Assembly: GCA_905178155.1 (NCBI GenBank)
Contig: CAJINV010000014.1
Coordinates: 1,443,984 to 1,507,983, forward strand
Source: Amoebophrya sp. A120
Taxonomy: Eukaryota > Sar > Dinophyceae > Syndiniales > Amoebophryaceae
Reading direction: 5' to 3'
Length of the DNA: 64,000 bases
The notes below the pieces were generated by a model that was given only the letters and a program-made list of their open reading frames with translations, was not told the DNA's origin and did no database searches. This document shows, piece after piece, positions 45,753-57,200 of this stretch. Position 1 is the first letter of the stretch. Each line of letters opens with the position of its first letter. Made by a program: the position numbers and the translations under genes.

Positions 45753-47099
45753 ATGGTTTCGACGTCCAAACGACAGACAAACTGCTCGAAAAGTAGCTTT
45801 ACCTCATCTACTTGCCGCAGCTTTATTGCTTTCGTTTGTCTCATTTCCCGAAAGGTACTACTACGCGGCGGTCTAATATTACCTCCACTGCCCCCCCTCC
45901 TCCTGCTGGAGAAGTTGAAATGCTTCGCGGCCGGAGAAGCAGCCGCAGCACCAACTTCAACTTCTGTGGGGCTTCTGGATAAGGGTAAACAAGAAGAAGA
46001 ACAACTACAGGAAGACGACGGGCCCCGAGGTGGTCGTGGCGGACGAGCAAAAACAAAAAGCACAACTACTCGCTTTTCCACGGCGCCCCCCCCCCCTCCG
46101 AGGAAAAATGACCGACAGGGAGACGATGATGTTGACGGCGAATTGAGAAATACAAATTCACGAGACAGCGACGAGAACGGTTCTGCCCTTCAAGAAGAAT
46201 CAGCAGTGGAGTTCTTGCAAAGCAGCGATACTCGTTCATCCGTTGGAGGTCCTCCACCTACTTTCGCTGCGTCCAGTTCTACCCCACAAAGCTTCGTGCG
46301 TGTGGTTACGGTTGACCACAAAGGGGCCAGCAGTAGTACCGAACAACGCCAACATCAACAAGAAGAAGCTTCTTGGGTGGAGGTAGAAAATGAAGACGAA
46401 CACAAGCAAATTAATATAACGGAGGGAAGATATCAGGAGCGGGAGCCGGATGCTTTACTTGAGACACCCAATAAGCGGAGCAAAGCTCCATCGACGTGCA
46501 GCGACGAGATCTGCGATGCTGTGACTCGGGCGAATCCACTGGCGGAGCGGCTGCGGCGCGCCAACGCACAGCTTCTTGCTCGGCCGCATACATACGCAAA
46601 TGGTGAAAATGGCCCGTCGGCATCGTCGAAAAACATCACCAGTCTGCAGCTGCTAAATTGGCGCCTCGATTGCCCCTGCGAGCTCGAAGGGCGGGACGAG
46701 GAAAATCAAAATGACGCGACAGCCTCTGCCTGGCCGTCCTCGCAGGTGTCGGGCGACGCAGCGGACATCGTTGCCGCTACAGACGGAACAACGTCGACTG
46801 GGAGTACTAGTGGACGCAGTGCGATGAATGGTCAAAATTTGACGCGCGAAGAGGACCGCCATGAAGATGAGCAGGGAACCTCCTCCCGATCGGAAGCGTT
46901 TTGCCGGCCTGAATTCCACGAGACGTTCAAGACAGCCAGCGTCTTCTCCACGACCCGAGTGGGTGGCTCTCGACAGGATGACGATGGCGATGACGGAGGT
47001 CCTCGCGCCAGCTATGAGAGTGCACAAGAACGACAGCTTCCCTTCCGCAGCATGTGTAAAAATTATAAAATTTCAAATCCGTTGATATGGCCGTACTAA
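45753..47099 (+). CDS. Low-complexity protein with hydrophobic N-terminus, 448 residues
   Basis: A single open frame from ATG 45753. The first 65 residues include SFIAFVCLISRKVLL and a Leu/Pro run (LPPLPPLLLLEKLKCF), which could be a signal or anchor. The rest is Ser/Thr/Glu/Asp/Gln-rich without recognisable domains. The frame stops at 47099, inside a 393-bp element (47086-47478) that starts TATGG. If the element is spliced like the others, the protein ends a few codons later (PLIVYC). Function unknown. Only its length and steady codon pattern support it. Confidence 0.5.
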   Translation: MVSTSKRQTNCSKSSFTSSTCRSFIAFVCLISRKVLLRGGLILPPLPPLLLLEKLKCFAAGEAAAAPTSTSVGLLDKGKQEEEQLQEDDGPRGGRGGRAKTKSTTTRFSTAPPPPPRKNDRQGDDDVDGELRNTNSRDSDENGSALQEESAVEFLQSSDTRSSVGGPPPTFAASSSTPQSFVRVVTVDHKGASSSTEQRQHQQEEASWVEVENEDEHKQINITEGRYQEREPDALLETPNKRSKAPSTCSDEICDAVTRANPLAERLRRANAQLLARPHTYANGENGPSASSKNITSLQLLNWRLDCPCELEGRDEENQNDATASAWPSSQVSGDAADIVAATDGTTSTGSTSGRSAMNGQNLTREEDRHEDEQGTSSRSEAFCRPEFHETFKTASVFSTTRVGGSRQDDDGDDGGPRASYESAQERQLPFRSMCKNYKISNPLIWPY

Positions 47100-47478
47100 C
47101 CACGGATTTCGCAAGTAGTCCAAAAAAATTCAGGGTCCTCGGGCGTGTCCATCGCGCTGGTCTTTTTGGTTATGTTGAATTTGGCATGCAAAGTTGAGGC
47201 ATGGAGTATCTAAGTTAATTTAACTAGTTAAGAAGGCGGTCCGCTCCTGGGGCCAACAGCTTCCGGAGCCACGGATTCGGGTCCCGAATCCGTGGACCAG
47301 GACATTGGGGATACTGGATCCGGACCGCCTTCTTAACTAGCTAGCTTAAAGAGATGACAATACAAAGAAATACAAGGAGGCCCCTATGCATGAGTTGTGC
47401 CTCCTCCTCCGATGCCATCATGCGCGGACCCTGAAATTTTTTGGACTACTTCGAAAATCCGTAGTTAGTACGGCCATA
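47086..47478 (+). mobile_element. Long-armed element, family J
   Basis: 393 bp, TATG...CATA, flanks GTTGA and ATTGA (4/5). Arms of about 50 bp are nearly perfect complements and begin GGCCGTACTAACCACGGATT. Inside is a second inverted repeat (TTAAGAAGGCGGTCCG with CGGACCGCCTTCTTAA) and a palindrome around ATTCGGGTCCCGAAT. It sits at the 3' end of the gene at 45753, so it may be UTR or a last intron. Confidence 0.75.
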
Positions 47479-47525
47479 ATTGATTGTTTATTGTTAGGTG
47501 GAAGAGGAATTGTCTGCCTCTGCGT

Positions 47526-47582
47526 GATGTGAGTGTGAGTCTTAAATTGTACAGAACAATTTCAGACTCACACTCACTTCAC
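47526..47582. repeat. Hairpin inverted repeat
   Basis: GTGAGTGTGAGTCT and AGACTCACACTCAC face each other around a 20-nt loop that itself contains TTGT/ACAA. A strong stem-loop shortly after the gene at 45753; it could act in 3'-end formation, but that is a guess. Confidence 0.6.
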
Positions 47583-47724
47583 GCGGAGTGCCGCGCTCTT
47601 CAGCGATTGCAGTACTACTGCAATCGGTGATGTGCAGACGATTTTTTTCACGGAGCCCAAATTTCATCTGCCGTTGCTTGTGTTGCTCCTGATCATGGCC
47701 TTCAAATGAGGGGAAGGGTTGGTT

Positions 47725-49392
47725 ATGCACTCTCATAACGGCGCAGGCTCTGCGTCACTCGCAGTTCTTCGCGGCGACCAGCCTGACCTGCGACCGAGGT
47801 GCCTCTCCGCGGGCCTCTACGATCGGGATCGGGATGCTCTGATTAACAGAATCGGAAAGGGTATGGCAGTGTCGGGTTCGAAATCGACAAGGTTGAAAGA
47901 GTTTGCGGCGTATAGTAATATTGTATCGACACGACGACCAGTAGTCGAAGAACCCGCAAGCGCTAGCTGCTGGCGCGTGACAAATGAAAACTTTGCCAGT
48001 AGCGAAGTTCAAAAATAGGAATGTTGCTGTTTGCTTTCTGTTTTGGCAAAAAAGGGTCTTTTTGTCGTGCTCTTGTAGCAGCTCTATCTGCAACATCATC
48101 GCACAACCTCAAACAGACTCATCGGAGAATCTCCCTGACTTGCCTGCTCGTGCTCTTCAAGAAAGGCACTCTGACTCTGTCTGTGTGCCCCGCATAATTT
48201 TGTGCATTGCAAATTGTTATTGTTTACTGTGTCGCCCATTTCAAACCAGACACTTCCATACAGGGAGAGCAGTTTTTTGTCGCCGTGGACGAGCAGGAGG
48301 CGCAGGTAGTGGCAAGAAAGTACTTGCGAGCGATCAAGCGCGCACCATTTGCCAAAAGGGTGGTCGCAAAAGCTCCTGCTTCGTGGTCCTCCTTCAATGG
48401 CCTGATCTGGGAACGTCCACGACATAAATACAAGTACGATCCGCCGTATGAGGAGGAGAGGTATTACATGATGGAGAACTCCTCGCTGCAGTCTTGGCTA
48501 TGCTCGGTAAAAGTATCGCGACACTTACACTTTTAGAAGTAAAGCTAAAATTTATACTGCAGTAGAGTTGTAGATGTAGTTCTTTATGTATGTTGGGCGG
48601 TGGCTTAGATGCATCTGGTTTAAAGGTGGCGTTTGCAAGTGCTGACGAGTGACCTAAAATGAAATAATCAGACTACTTGTCACGCCAGACTGACTGCACA
48701 AAATTGCACGACGAGTGCGATACTTTTGCGCGGCATATTGGTTCCACCACGACAACTCCACAGCTTCGCCCGACCAAATAAAAAAGCGGCATTGCGGACG
48801 ATCGTGGTCGGACGATAGCCATGACTTTGAAAAATGGCTTGGCCCTTTCGTGCGTAGAAGCACTGTCTTACTGAACGCGTACATCGGTGATCTTCTGCTG
48901 TGCCATTCGCCCCCAGTTTCCCAACGCGCACTGGAGCTAGCGAGACCTCCAAGCGCGGACCTGGGTTTTCCAACACCCTGGTCGCTCACCGGTGTGGCGA
49001 TTTAACATGTGGTCTCGGCGATTCTCTTCACGAGCGCGCAGCTGGCTGGCGTGAATTTCCTGACCCGGAAGGGGATCGAGTTAACCGGAGGGGAGCGCGC
49101 ACAGATGGCGAATCAAACGGTGGGGACCGACATCCAGTCGACCACGACGTCCCTCCGCAATGATGAAAGAACGAATGACGCTGATCTCCAGCGCAAGCTC
49201 GTTGCAGTGTCTGCCCCCGTGTCCTTTCGGATGCATGAATGCAGCGGAGACGAAAACGTGCGTCTGTGGGATTTGGCGAAAGAGTACGCCTACAAGAGCG
49301 CTATCCGAGTGCACAACAAGGACAAGAGCTCGAACGCGTTGCTGCCTCCACTAGAAGCATCGTCGGGGGTTTCGAAACTTATCATGCTGTAA
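47725..49392 (+). CDS. Unknown protein with one in-frame stop
   Basis: Exons 47725-47861, 48266-48498 and 48743-49005 join in frame through two introners to 211 codons, ending at TAA 49003-49005. The same frame then stays open to TAA at 49390-49392, and this second part (VSAILFTSAQLAGVNFLTRK) looks as protein-like as the first. Read together it would be about 339 residues. Visible parts include RDALINRIGKGEQFFVAVDE, basic RKYLRAIKRAPFAKRVV and aromatic WSSFNGLIWERPRHKYKYDP. No family recognised. It is either a gene with a real early stop, a pseudogene, a readthrough case or a sequence error. Confidence 0.5.
47862..48260 (+). mobile_element. Introner, family F
   Basis: 399 bp, TATG...CATA, flanks AAGGG and CAGGG (4/5). 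Longest F copy. Removal joins INRIGKG to EQFFVAVD. Confidence 0.88.
48499..48737 (+). mobile_element. Introner, family B, diverged
   Basis: 239 bp, TATG...CATA, flanks TTGGC and TTGGT (4/5). The left arm reads GGTAAAAGTATCGCGACAC, the right GAGTGCGATACTTTTGCGCG. Removal joins SSLQSW to HHDNSTAS. Confidence 0.82.
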
Positions 49393-49663
49393 AATAAAAG
49401 ATGTAGAGCGCCAAGAAAAGGGATGACGTTATGTACTCAAAAGTAGGTGGCGCAGAGAATGTCTTCCGTTTCTTCTATTCGACTTCGGTATTTGCGTCCA
49501 ACATGACCACATATGAGGTAGAAGAGTGTCGGGGGGTCGGGTTGTGCACTCTCAGACACGCGGGTCTCAAGCCCCATGCCTACGCTGGTCGATTCTGGTG
49601 GTTGACCAGGGAGGAAAGCGCCGATATCATGAGGAAAAACGTCTTCCACAGCCCATACCCAGC
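49393..49663 (+). other. Short open frame, status unclear
   Basis: A 78-codon frame from ATG 49431 to 49667 (MYSKVGGAENVFRFFYSTSV...) lies just before the gene at 49664 in another frame. It could be an upstream exon, but I found no splice pair that proves it. Confidence 0.25.
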
Positions 49664-50560
49664 ATGAAAATGAATATATCTGCGGCTGGAAGATCAAGAC
49701 CTAGCCTCCCACTTCCTTCTGCACGTTCGCCACGATCGCAGATCCATGTTGCAAAGAGCCGCGCGGGAGATGCACTCCGCGGTAGATTTTTTTCTGGGTA
49801 TTATGCAAATTCGCATGACAAATCGAATTCGACACTGGGGGTGGAGAATCATACGTTTTTACACAGCATAGCGGACGCCACCGAGAAGCTGCGGACCTAC
49901 ATGGGGCCGGGCACCCTACCAGTGTTGGTCTTGGGGGATGTGGTGGACGTAACGGGAAGGGCAGACTGGCAGCAAAAACAATTCCGAAAACGTTTTGCCC
50001 TCGACTCCTGGAGAGGCTGGTGGCGCCGCTTTAAAAGCCCGGACATGCATCTGATGATGCGTTGCGAAAAGTGGGCTGACCGGGTGAACATTCGCGCCAT
50101 CTTGGCAATCGAGGAAAAAGACGTGGACCAGATTCGAAACGCCGTCCGGGCTGCGGTTCGCTTGGTGGCCAACAGTAAGAAAGAGCCGATGTCCAGCAGA
50201 AGTGGCGGAACCAGCAGCGCCGCGGGTTTCCCAGCGTCCGGTGTGGGCGAGGAGTCATCGTTTTCGGCGCATCAAGAAAAAACCGCAAGGGAAGCTGTAG
50301 CAGGCAGCCAGCAGCTTTTCGACGCATCAGAGGAACAGTCGGCGGCTCAATTTTCTGTACAAGAGGACTCTGTCTCTCAGTTGCCGTTGAAGCTGGTCGT
50401 AATGACGCTCGCGGAGGCCGACAAAGATCTCAAACTATTTGAGAACCGTGACAAGACGAAGGAGTGGATTCCGGCTGATCTGCTCGCAGAGTGGTACAAT
50501 CGAAACGCCATTGATTTTGCTTCAACCCAAGGACGGACAGCCGCAACTCCGAGCAGGTGA
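49664..50560 (+). CDS. Unknown protein, 298 residues, single exon
   Basis: Open from ATG 49664; the frame extends further upstream to about 49526 without an ATG. After a basic N-terminus (RSRPSLPLPSARSPRSQIHV) comes a folded-looking region (GTLPVLVLGDVVDVTGRADW, LDSWRGWWRRFKSPDMHLMM, AILAIEEKDVDQIRNAVRAA), then a Ser/Glu/Gln linker and a C-terminal part (LKLVVMTLAEADKDLKLFEN). No catalytic motif or family seen. It contains no introner, unlike most neighbours. It may be downstream exons of the gene at 47725, which runs in the same direction 271 nt before. Confidence 0.5.
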   Translation: MKMNISAAGRSRPSLPLPSARSPRSQIHVAKSRAGDALRGRFFSGYYANSHDKSNSTLGVENHTFLHSIADATEKLRTYMGPGTLPVLVLGDVVDVTGRADWQQKQFRKRFALDSWRGWWRRFKSPDMHLMMRCEKWADRVNIRAILAIEEKDVDQIRNAVRAAVRLVANSKKEPMSSRSGGTSSAAGFPASGVGEESSFSAHQEKTAREAVAGSQQLFDASEEQSAAQFSVQEDSVSQLPLKLVVMTLAEADKDLKLFENRDKTKEWIPADLLAEWYNRNAIDFASTQGRTAATPSR

Positions 50561-50731
50561 CGCTGCAAATCAGGGCGCGACTAAGTCGAGTTTCTAGACG
50601 CGCCAGGAGAAGGACACCAGAAAGCCACTCCTTTACTCATGTAATGGCAGAGGAACAAGCAGTAGCGGCCAGAGCCAGTTGCGGTGCCTATCCTTTGTGA
50701 TGCGTCGACGCGCTCCCTCACTGCAGAGACA

Positions 50732-51001
50732 ATGAAACTTAAACAAGAACTGAACTACAAGACCCGCCTTGGGCCAAAAGTTCTTTTCTGCCACATTTTT
50801 GCTTTATGCTTATTGTTATTCGTCAAGCATGTCCAGCTCCAGGTGCAGGAGGCTAATCTGACGCTGCAGCGTCTGATCATCATACTAAGTAACTCCCTGA
50901 TGTCCAGCGGCGCAGTTGCGCTTCCACTCGATGAGTACAGGTCTCGAGTGAGAGAACGAGAAGATGAGGAGTACCAGACTTCGTCACACGAGCAGATTTG
51001 A
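50732..51001 (+). CDS. Possible small membrane protein, 89 residues
   Basis: ATG 50732 opens a short frame with one hydrophobic segment (VLFCHIFALCLLLFV) followed by an amphipathic stretch and a charged tail (SRVREREDEEYQ). No family recognised. Supported only by being open and plausible. Confidence 0.25.
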   Translation: MKLKQELNYKTRLGPKVLFCHIFALCLLLFVKHVQLQVQEANLTLQRLIIILSNSLMSSGAVALPLDEYRSRVREREDEEYQTSSHEQI

Positions 51002-51717
51002 TTCGTCAGATCCTTGCACGCATATATGTTTTCATATCGCATTCGCACGTCGACTCACAGTCGTAGGCGGACTACCGCCCTGATCGCGATGTCGGTCGAA
51101 CTCGATTCGATATCAATAAATAATTAGAGGCAATAAAAGATGAGAAGTGTCTGCTCCTGAGAGTGAGACGTTCACTTTTCCACGAACACAGCTGCACCCT
51201 GCGAAGTGGTCTTTCCGTGCGAAGCCGAATTCTTGATGATACAAAAAGTGATTGCTCTACATCGACTTCGACGACCTCTGGTCTACAATACTAGTGAGAA
51301 AAGAAGGCTCTAGCACTAGCACTAGCTCGTCGTGGGTGTGAACGACGGGAAGAATAAAAAGCAGGATAAAAATTGATTCTGAGAAATATGCCCTCTGACG
51401 ACCGGACGGGCTCGGAGCCCGCGCAGCCTTCAAGGCTGCTTTCACCCGGGGCTCACATGAACCGCATGCGAATGAAGGCGAACGCACCATTGCACGTATT
51501 TTGCTTTTGGGTTTCTGTATCATTGCGACGTGTTTTGAGGTGGAAGTAGAAGGGTGCATATGTATCGTATAAATGAGCATGACAGGAGATGAAGAAACCA
51601 TAGCCCTCGTCGGTTCGAAGTTTTTACAGCATGCAGTTGCAAACCTTGATCGACGTTAGGTTCAAAAAAACAAAAAACGATTAGGTTCAAGCAAACACAG
51701 AGTTCAACCGGTATTAC
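51002..51717. other. Intergenic, no gene seen
   Basis: Spacer; the frames are short and unconvincing. Confidence 0.35.
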
Positions 51718-52721
51718 ATGATGGACGAGTGGCAGTTTGACAGTTCAAAAACAGCAATGAAGTCCGACTACCAGCACGCTTGCGATTTCCTGAAGAAAAG
51801 GTGGTCACCCGTGAGGAAAAAGTATTTTTCTATGACATAACCTCCAATTTTTATTTTTGTTTCCTGGCTGTCTCTGTCGTTCATTCACATTCTACATTTA
51901 CATTTTTTTCATGTTCACCTTACTTCTCCTCGTGCGCATGGGTCCGTCGTCGCTGTCCTCAATATATATGGTATGTGATTGTCTTTGTCATTCTCATTGT
52001 CTTTGTCCTCACTTGTCGTTGTGTTGTCTGATATAGAAAAAACCAAATATGTTTGCGGCACCATCTCTGCCCAAAAATAAACCAGGAAAGCGGACGTTCC
52101 CATCCCCTTCGACATGCGAGACAGCAAAAATGTGAAGACGCTGTTCGGGCACCCGTTTGCGCACAAGTTATCCCCAGAAAAAGTGTTAACGTTTACGGTT
52201 TTCGCAGATTGCAGCCATGCATCACAAATTTAGCCTAGTGTGCATGCTATGCATGACAAATTTGGGCACGCTTTGTGATGCATTGCCGCATCACAAATTC
52301 CTTAAACGTATAACACTTTTTCCTGTGATACCAGTGTGAGTCGCTTTACATCGACAGTTACCAATCCGACGCGTGGCATAGAAGAGGTATTATTTAATAT
52401 CGGAAGATGAAAATGACGCATTCTCGTGTCGCAAATGCTTGCAAACAGGTTCAGAGGAGGACGGGGGAGTATATCCAATCATATCGTCCTCATCGTCATC
52501 CGAATTATGAATCTTACCAACCAACAAATACAAAACTAGCCAGAAGTACTTCTAAAGGCGAAATAAATTTCAAACATATACAGAAAACGCAAAACCACTA
52601 TGCATCACCATCAGGTCTCCACAAGGCTCGGAAGGAGTGTGGTATAAATGGGCTATCCACCACGGATGTGACCAAAATGGCGGAGGGAATGGACCTGATG
52701 AAGAATGTGGTGCGGAAGTAA
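51718..52721 (+). CDS. Small unknown protein, 107 residues (four exons)
   Basis: Exons 51718-51800, 52086-52168, 52336-52386 and 52615-52721 sum to 108 codons. Introns 51801-52085 and 52387-52614 are GT-AG; the middle one is an introner. The product is hydrophilic and aromatic (MMDEWQFDSSKTAMKSDYQH, IPFDMRDSKNVKTLFGHPFA, ESLYIDSYQSDAWHRR, LSTTDVTKMAEGMDLMKNVV). The compact size and absence of low complexity suggest a conserved small protein, but I do not recognise it. The frame is open a little upstream of the ATG after a possible acceptor (ACACAG at about 51695), so a 5' exon may be missing. Confidence 0.6.
52169..52330 (+). mobile_element. Introner, family H
   Basis: 162 bp, TATC...GATA, flanks CAAGT and CCAGT (4/5). 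Arms share AGAAAAAGTGTTANACGTTTA-type sequence. Removal joins GHPFAHK to CESLYID. Confidence 0.85.
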
Positions 52722-54200
52722 AGTAGAACAGGAGTAGGAGGTGGACCACTGCTGGAAGATTATTTCCTGCTGCTCGCACGGGAGAGGGACGGCGGCGAGG
52801 AACAAGATGAAAGGACGAGTTATGACCTCCTGGTGCTCATTCCGAACCAGAAATCAAAAAAAAAAAATGCACCACCTACTAATATGCTATTTGTCTTAAA
52901 ACCTTGTCTCCACGTAAAAAAAGCAACACTACGAATATTACTTTCATGAACATCAAACCACTGCACTTATTGCAAGAAATGAAACACAGCAGCACCACAT
53001 GGTTGCTGACTAGCTATCGCAAAGCTGCTTTCCGCAGCTATTGGAAGCTATGTCAATGAATAGATTTTTATGCGATGAACAGAAACAGTTTCAAATGCCA
53101 GGAAAATGAACAACAGTTTTAAGAATTTGCGCTATTTGTAGCCCTCGTTCTACTTTTCGCGCGAAGGAATTATGATCCGGAGGGTTTAGCTTTCGGTTCT
53201 TCTTGGGTAGTACTAGTTTGGCTACCTCCCGGACGGGGCGTCAGCTCGTCCTGTTGGTTGGACTACTACAACTTTCTATGTATATGAGCTGGACGAACTA
53301 CGCTTCGTCGTTGAAGAAGTTATTGTCGAACAAACAGAAACTGTACAATAGGAATAGTAATAGAGCAGGTTACTAGCAAAGAACAAAGGGCGTCGATATA
53401 ATAACACCCGCCTGCCCCTAACTGGGTGAGAGCAGGAGCAAGGTCTCTATTGTGCCAGCGGCGAAAGTCGACGTGCTGCACCGTACGCAGCCGGTAAGAA
53501 CCCACCTGCAGGAACGTGTTCGTCTACTATGTACTGCTTCATGGAGTTGGAGCCTCCATTCGAAGCTGCAAGAGGTTACTTGTGGTCCATCATGTCTGTG
53601 AGCTGCAGCAAGAGCAACCAGAGTAGAAGTAGGCCGCGAGCAATGACGAGGAAGCGCTAGTGGTTCTACTTTCGAGTTGTTGATATAGGAGATGATGAAG
53701 ATGATGTCTACCTGTGGACGCGTCTTCACAGTGTGCTATTTCAATTTCTAGAAATTTACTACTTCCTTTTATCCTTCTTGTCGCAGCTTGCGGCACTATC
53801 GTTTTTGTGAGAACTACTGGAGGTAGTTGTAGACAACTTCGGACTCTTCACACGCATCAAGAACCGGGGTATGTTTATCGCTCTCTGTTGAGATAAAAAT
53901 AAATCATACTTTTCGTAGTTCTACTTCTTCTTGCTACAACAACGTCAAATGTCGTGGTCGTTTGTGGAGCAGCAGCAGCACCCGCTGGTGCAAAGAGAAC
54001 GAAATTGATACCGTTTATTTCTTGCGACGATGTCACCGATGCATCTTCGCACCATGAAGAGGATTTTTAGAAGATCAATGAGCAAATAAGGCTGACGAGA
54101 CAGAGAAAGTGAAAAACCAAAAGAGGGGTCAGAGCCGTAGCCGCATCTATCTACTTGTACTTTGCAGTTGTATTGTTGACGGCGCTTTATTTTCAAAAAA
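52722..54200. other. Intergenic, no gene seen
   Basis: AT-rich spacer upstream of the EF-hand gene; only short overlapping frames. Confidence 0.4.
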
Positions 54201-57200
54201 ATGGCGTCCTCCTCGACTTCTCCGCCGCCGCCTGACTCGATGAACACCGCCAAGCTCGTCGAGGACCTGGAGAAGACCATTTACGCATGGCAAAAGGATC
54301 ACAGTCGCACTACCTAGTAGAAAACAAAATTCTTGCATGATGAAAATGAATCTTCTCCACTCCCGCCAAATTAATTGAAAACTTAAAAGTGCACCAGGCA
54401 AGGAAGAAAGCCACGACTCCCTGTAGAGAACCTCTTGGCCGCCGTCCCGTCTTACCATTTTTCACTTCGCTTGTTCACGTCACCTGAAGATTCATCTTCT
54501 TGACCTCCTACTTGGGAACCAGGAGAGAAGTTTGATGACATCACGCGTGCATGCAATCAGATTCAGAATCGGAAGTAAAAGTGCAGCTAGGATACAACTT
54601 TTGCGCCGGATACCACCCTGCAGAAGTTCAAGCTTAAATACAACAGCCAACCCGAGACCGGGATTATCAGGCACCTGAAGTACTACGACTTGACAAATAC
54701 CGGAAAGCTGGATTGGAAGTCGTTTCAAAAATCGATGGAGCAATACGCGATTGGGGCTCCGTTGGACGTTTTGCAGCTATTGTTCAACCGATACGCGAAC
54801 GCCACGAAAAACCCCCTGCAGTCCAACACCGGGTCGCTTCTACTGGAAATCCGGTCCTTCGCAAAATTTATCGTAGACGGAACCGTCCGGACGTATTACG
54901 CAAGTCTGGCAGAAACCCAAGAAAGCGCTGCAAATGGTGCGGCAATAAGGGAAGAAGTAAACGTACATGATAAAAATCTTTCTTGCAAAGTAGAAGTTCG
55001 GTGGAGATGTTGTCTAAATTTTAAAAATCAAGTGTTTTTTTTAATACTGCTTTTCTTTTTCAAGTGTTTCTTTAGTTGCTCGAAATGATCATGATAATTC
55101 GTCAACAAGAACACGTCGACTCTCAAGTTATTTGACAAGTAGAAACCTTTTATTCAACACCAGCCGCGCTCCACCGCTGGTTCATCCTCTCAGCGTTCCT
55201 CCACGGCGCCCCGCCCTCCCCACTCGCCGACAGCACCCTCGACGAAGACGGTGCCTGGTTTTCTGCGCGCGTTGCGGGAAAACTTGTTCCCCCGGGGCCC
55301 CGGGAAGGTGCTGGAACTCGTGAATTTGTTCATGCAGTACGACGAAAAAAACTACCGCGTGCTCCCGATAGAACTCCTGATGAGCATCCTGGATCAAAAG
55401 CTGAACTTGGTCGACGGCGCACTATGCGTTGCAAATGTGTAGTCTGGGGGTCGTGGGTAATTCGTGATGCGAAAGTTCAAGGACAACGACGAGATCTGTA
55501 TCATGGCGTAGAAAAGATCGCTCTGGCATGCAACACTCTTCAGCAAGAACACCAACTCGCTGCGTTTCTCCAGACGACCCAGACATGTCTGCCTTTGATA
55601 CGCGGGAGATTTAGACCCGCTTGCGTACAACAAAATCGACGGCCGCACCATGGCTCTGGTGTTGCCCACCTGGGCGGATCCGTACGACAGGAACCTAATT
55701 CTCTACGACGATTTCCTCGCTGAATTGAAGATTCCGCTCAACCACGAAAGAAGACAAGCGGTGCGGGCGGCGTACAGGAAATTAGACCCGGATCAGGAGG
55801 GGTTTGTAAACTTGAGCGATTTGGAACGGGCATACAATGTTAGCAGGTAAAAAAATTCGTGGTCGTGAGGATTGTTTTTTTTGCATCCCTGTAGTACTTC
55901 TTCGTTCATTTGTCGTATGGAAAAAAAGATCGAGAAGGTCTTGACGTAATTTATTCAGTGATGTTATCACTACCTTCAGACTAATAAACTCCACTTCCTC
56001 ATGAAATTCCAATCGAATCTGATAGAAGCAGGAGCTCCTCGCAGTGAAGATAATGATTCACAGCTGCACAAGATTCACGTCGTCACTACGTACATCCAAA
56101 AATATTGAACCTATCCCCCAGGCACCCTTACGCCGTGATGGGAGCTCAAGTGCCCGACTCCCTTTATAATGAGTTTCTGGACAGCCTGATGCACTTTCTC
56201 CAGTACCGCCGTGGGGTTTTGGACATCTCCAAGACGGCGGCGGGCGAGCGGATCCCCTGGGAGGAGTTCGAGGCCTACTATCAAAAGTAAAAATGTCTGG
56301 GTCTGGAAACTTGTAATGCTGGGTGGCGTCTCATGATGAGGCTACAGATGCTGGCTCAGCATGACAAGTTTCTGAGCTCCTAGGTGTTGCCTATTCTGCA
56401 TGACAAACTGCGCTTCTGCATCACAGAAAAGCGGAGCTCTTGGGTAACGTGCATGACAGACTTAAGAGTCATGCCAGACAAGCATGACAAACGTGAATTC
56501 TTCCAGAGGACCCAGACATTTTTACAGTTGATCCCTACTACGAAATGCTGAATGGTTGCTATCCCGAAGACACCACTTTTCTGTGCATCCTCACCAGGTG
56601 CTGGGATGTCGACAAGCCCTCTGTGGGTGGTACTGGAGTAGACAGGACTTCTGCCACCTCATCTGCCACTGCAGCACTCGGAGGTGGGGGCCAAGCCGGC
56701 GGCCCACCAGGAGCTGTGCTGGACTTCAACGGGTATGGGGAACAAAGTGCGGGGCAGCAGGTGACGGGGAAGATAAACAAGCAGAGTCAGCAGCAACAGC
56801 AAATGCTCGAAGACGAATATTACAGGCGGGACGCGATGCCGGCCGCCGGGCAAAAGGGGAAGGAACGGGTGGGGTTGCACCACTGGCAAGCGAACACCTT
56901 GGCGGAAAGCCACACGTACAGGAACGTCGGAGAAGTTGCCGATTTGAAGGTACTCGAGGAGACTACAGCACTGTCGTGGCGTTTGATAGTTTTCAGTTTT
57001 TCATCTTGAATTTATAGGAGGTTTGAGATTTTCGCAATTTTTTTTCTTATGTACTTTACTATCATGTTGCCTTGGTTCATTCTTGCTCGCTCGCATTTTT
57101 TTGCATGCTCCTTCCTACAGGGCATCTTCCGTGAGGCCTGCGAGTACCTGTCGCGCAAGGGCGGCGTGCGGATGGCGATGGAAGTGGTCCGCAACTACGT

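Noticed and set aside
52407-52614. Continuous frame leading into the last exon of the gene at 51718
   Set aside because: Its first part lies within the intron 52387-52614; only the part after 52615 joins in phase with exon 3.
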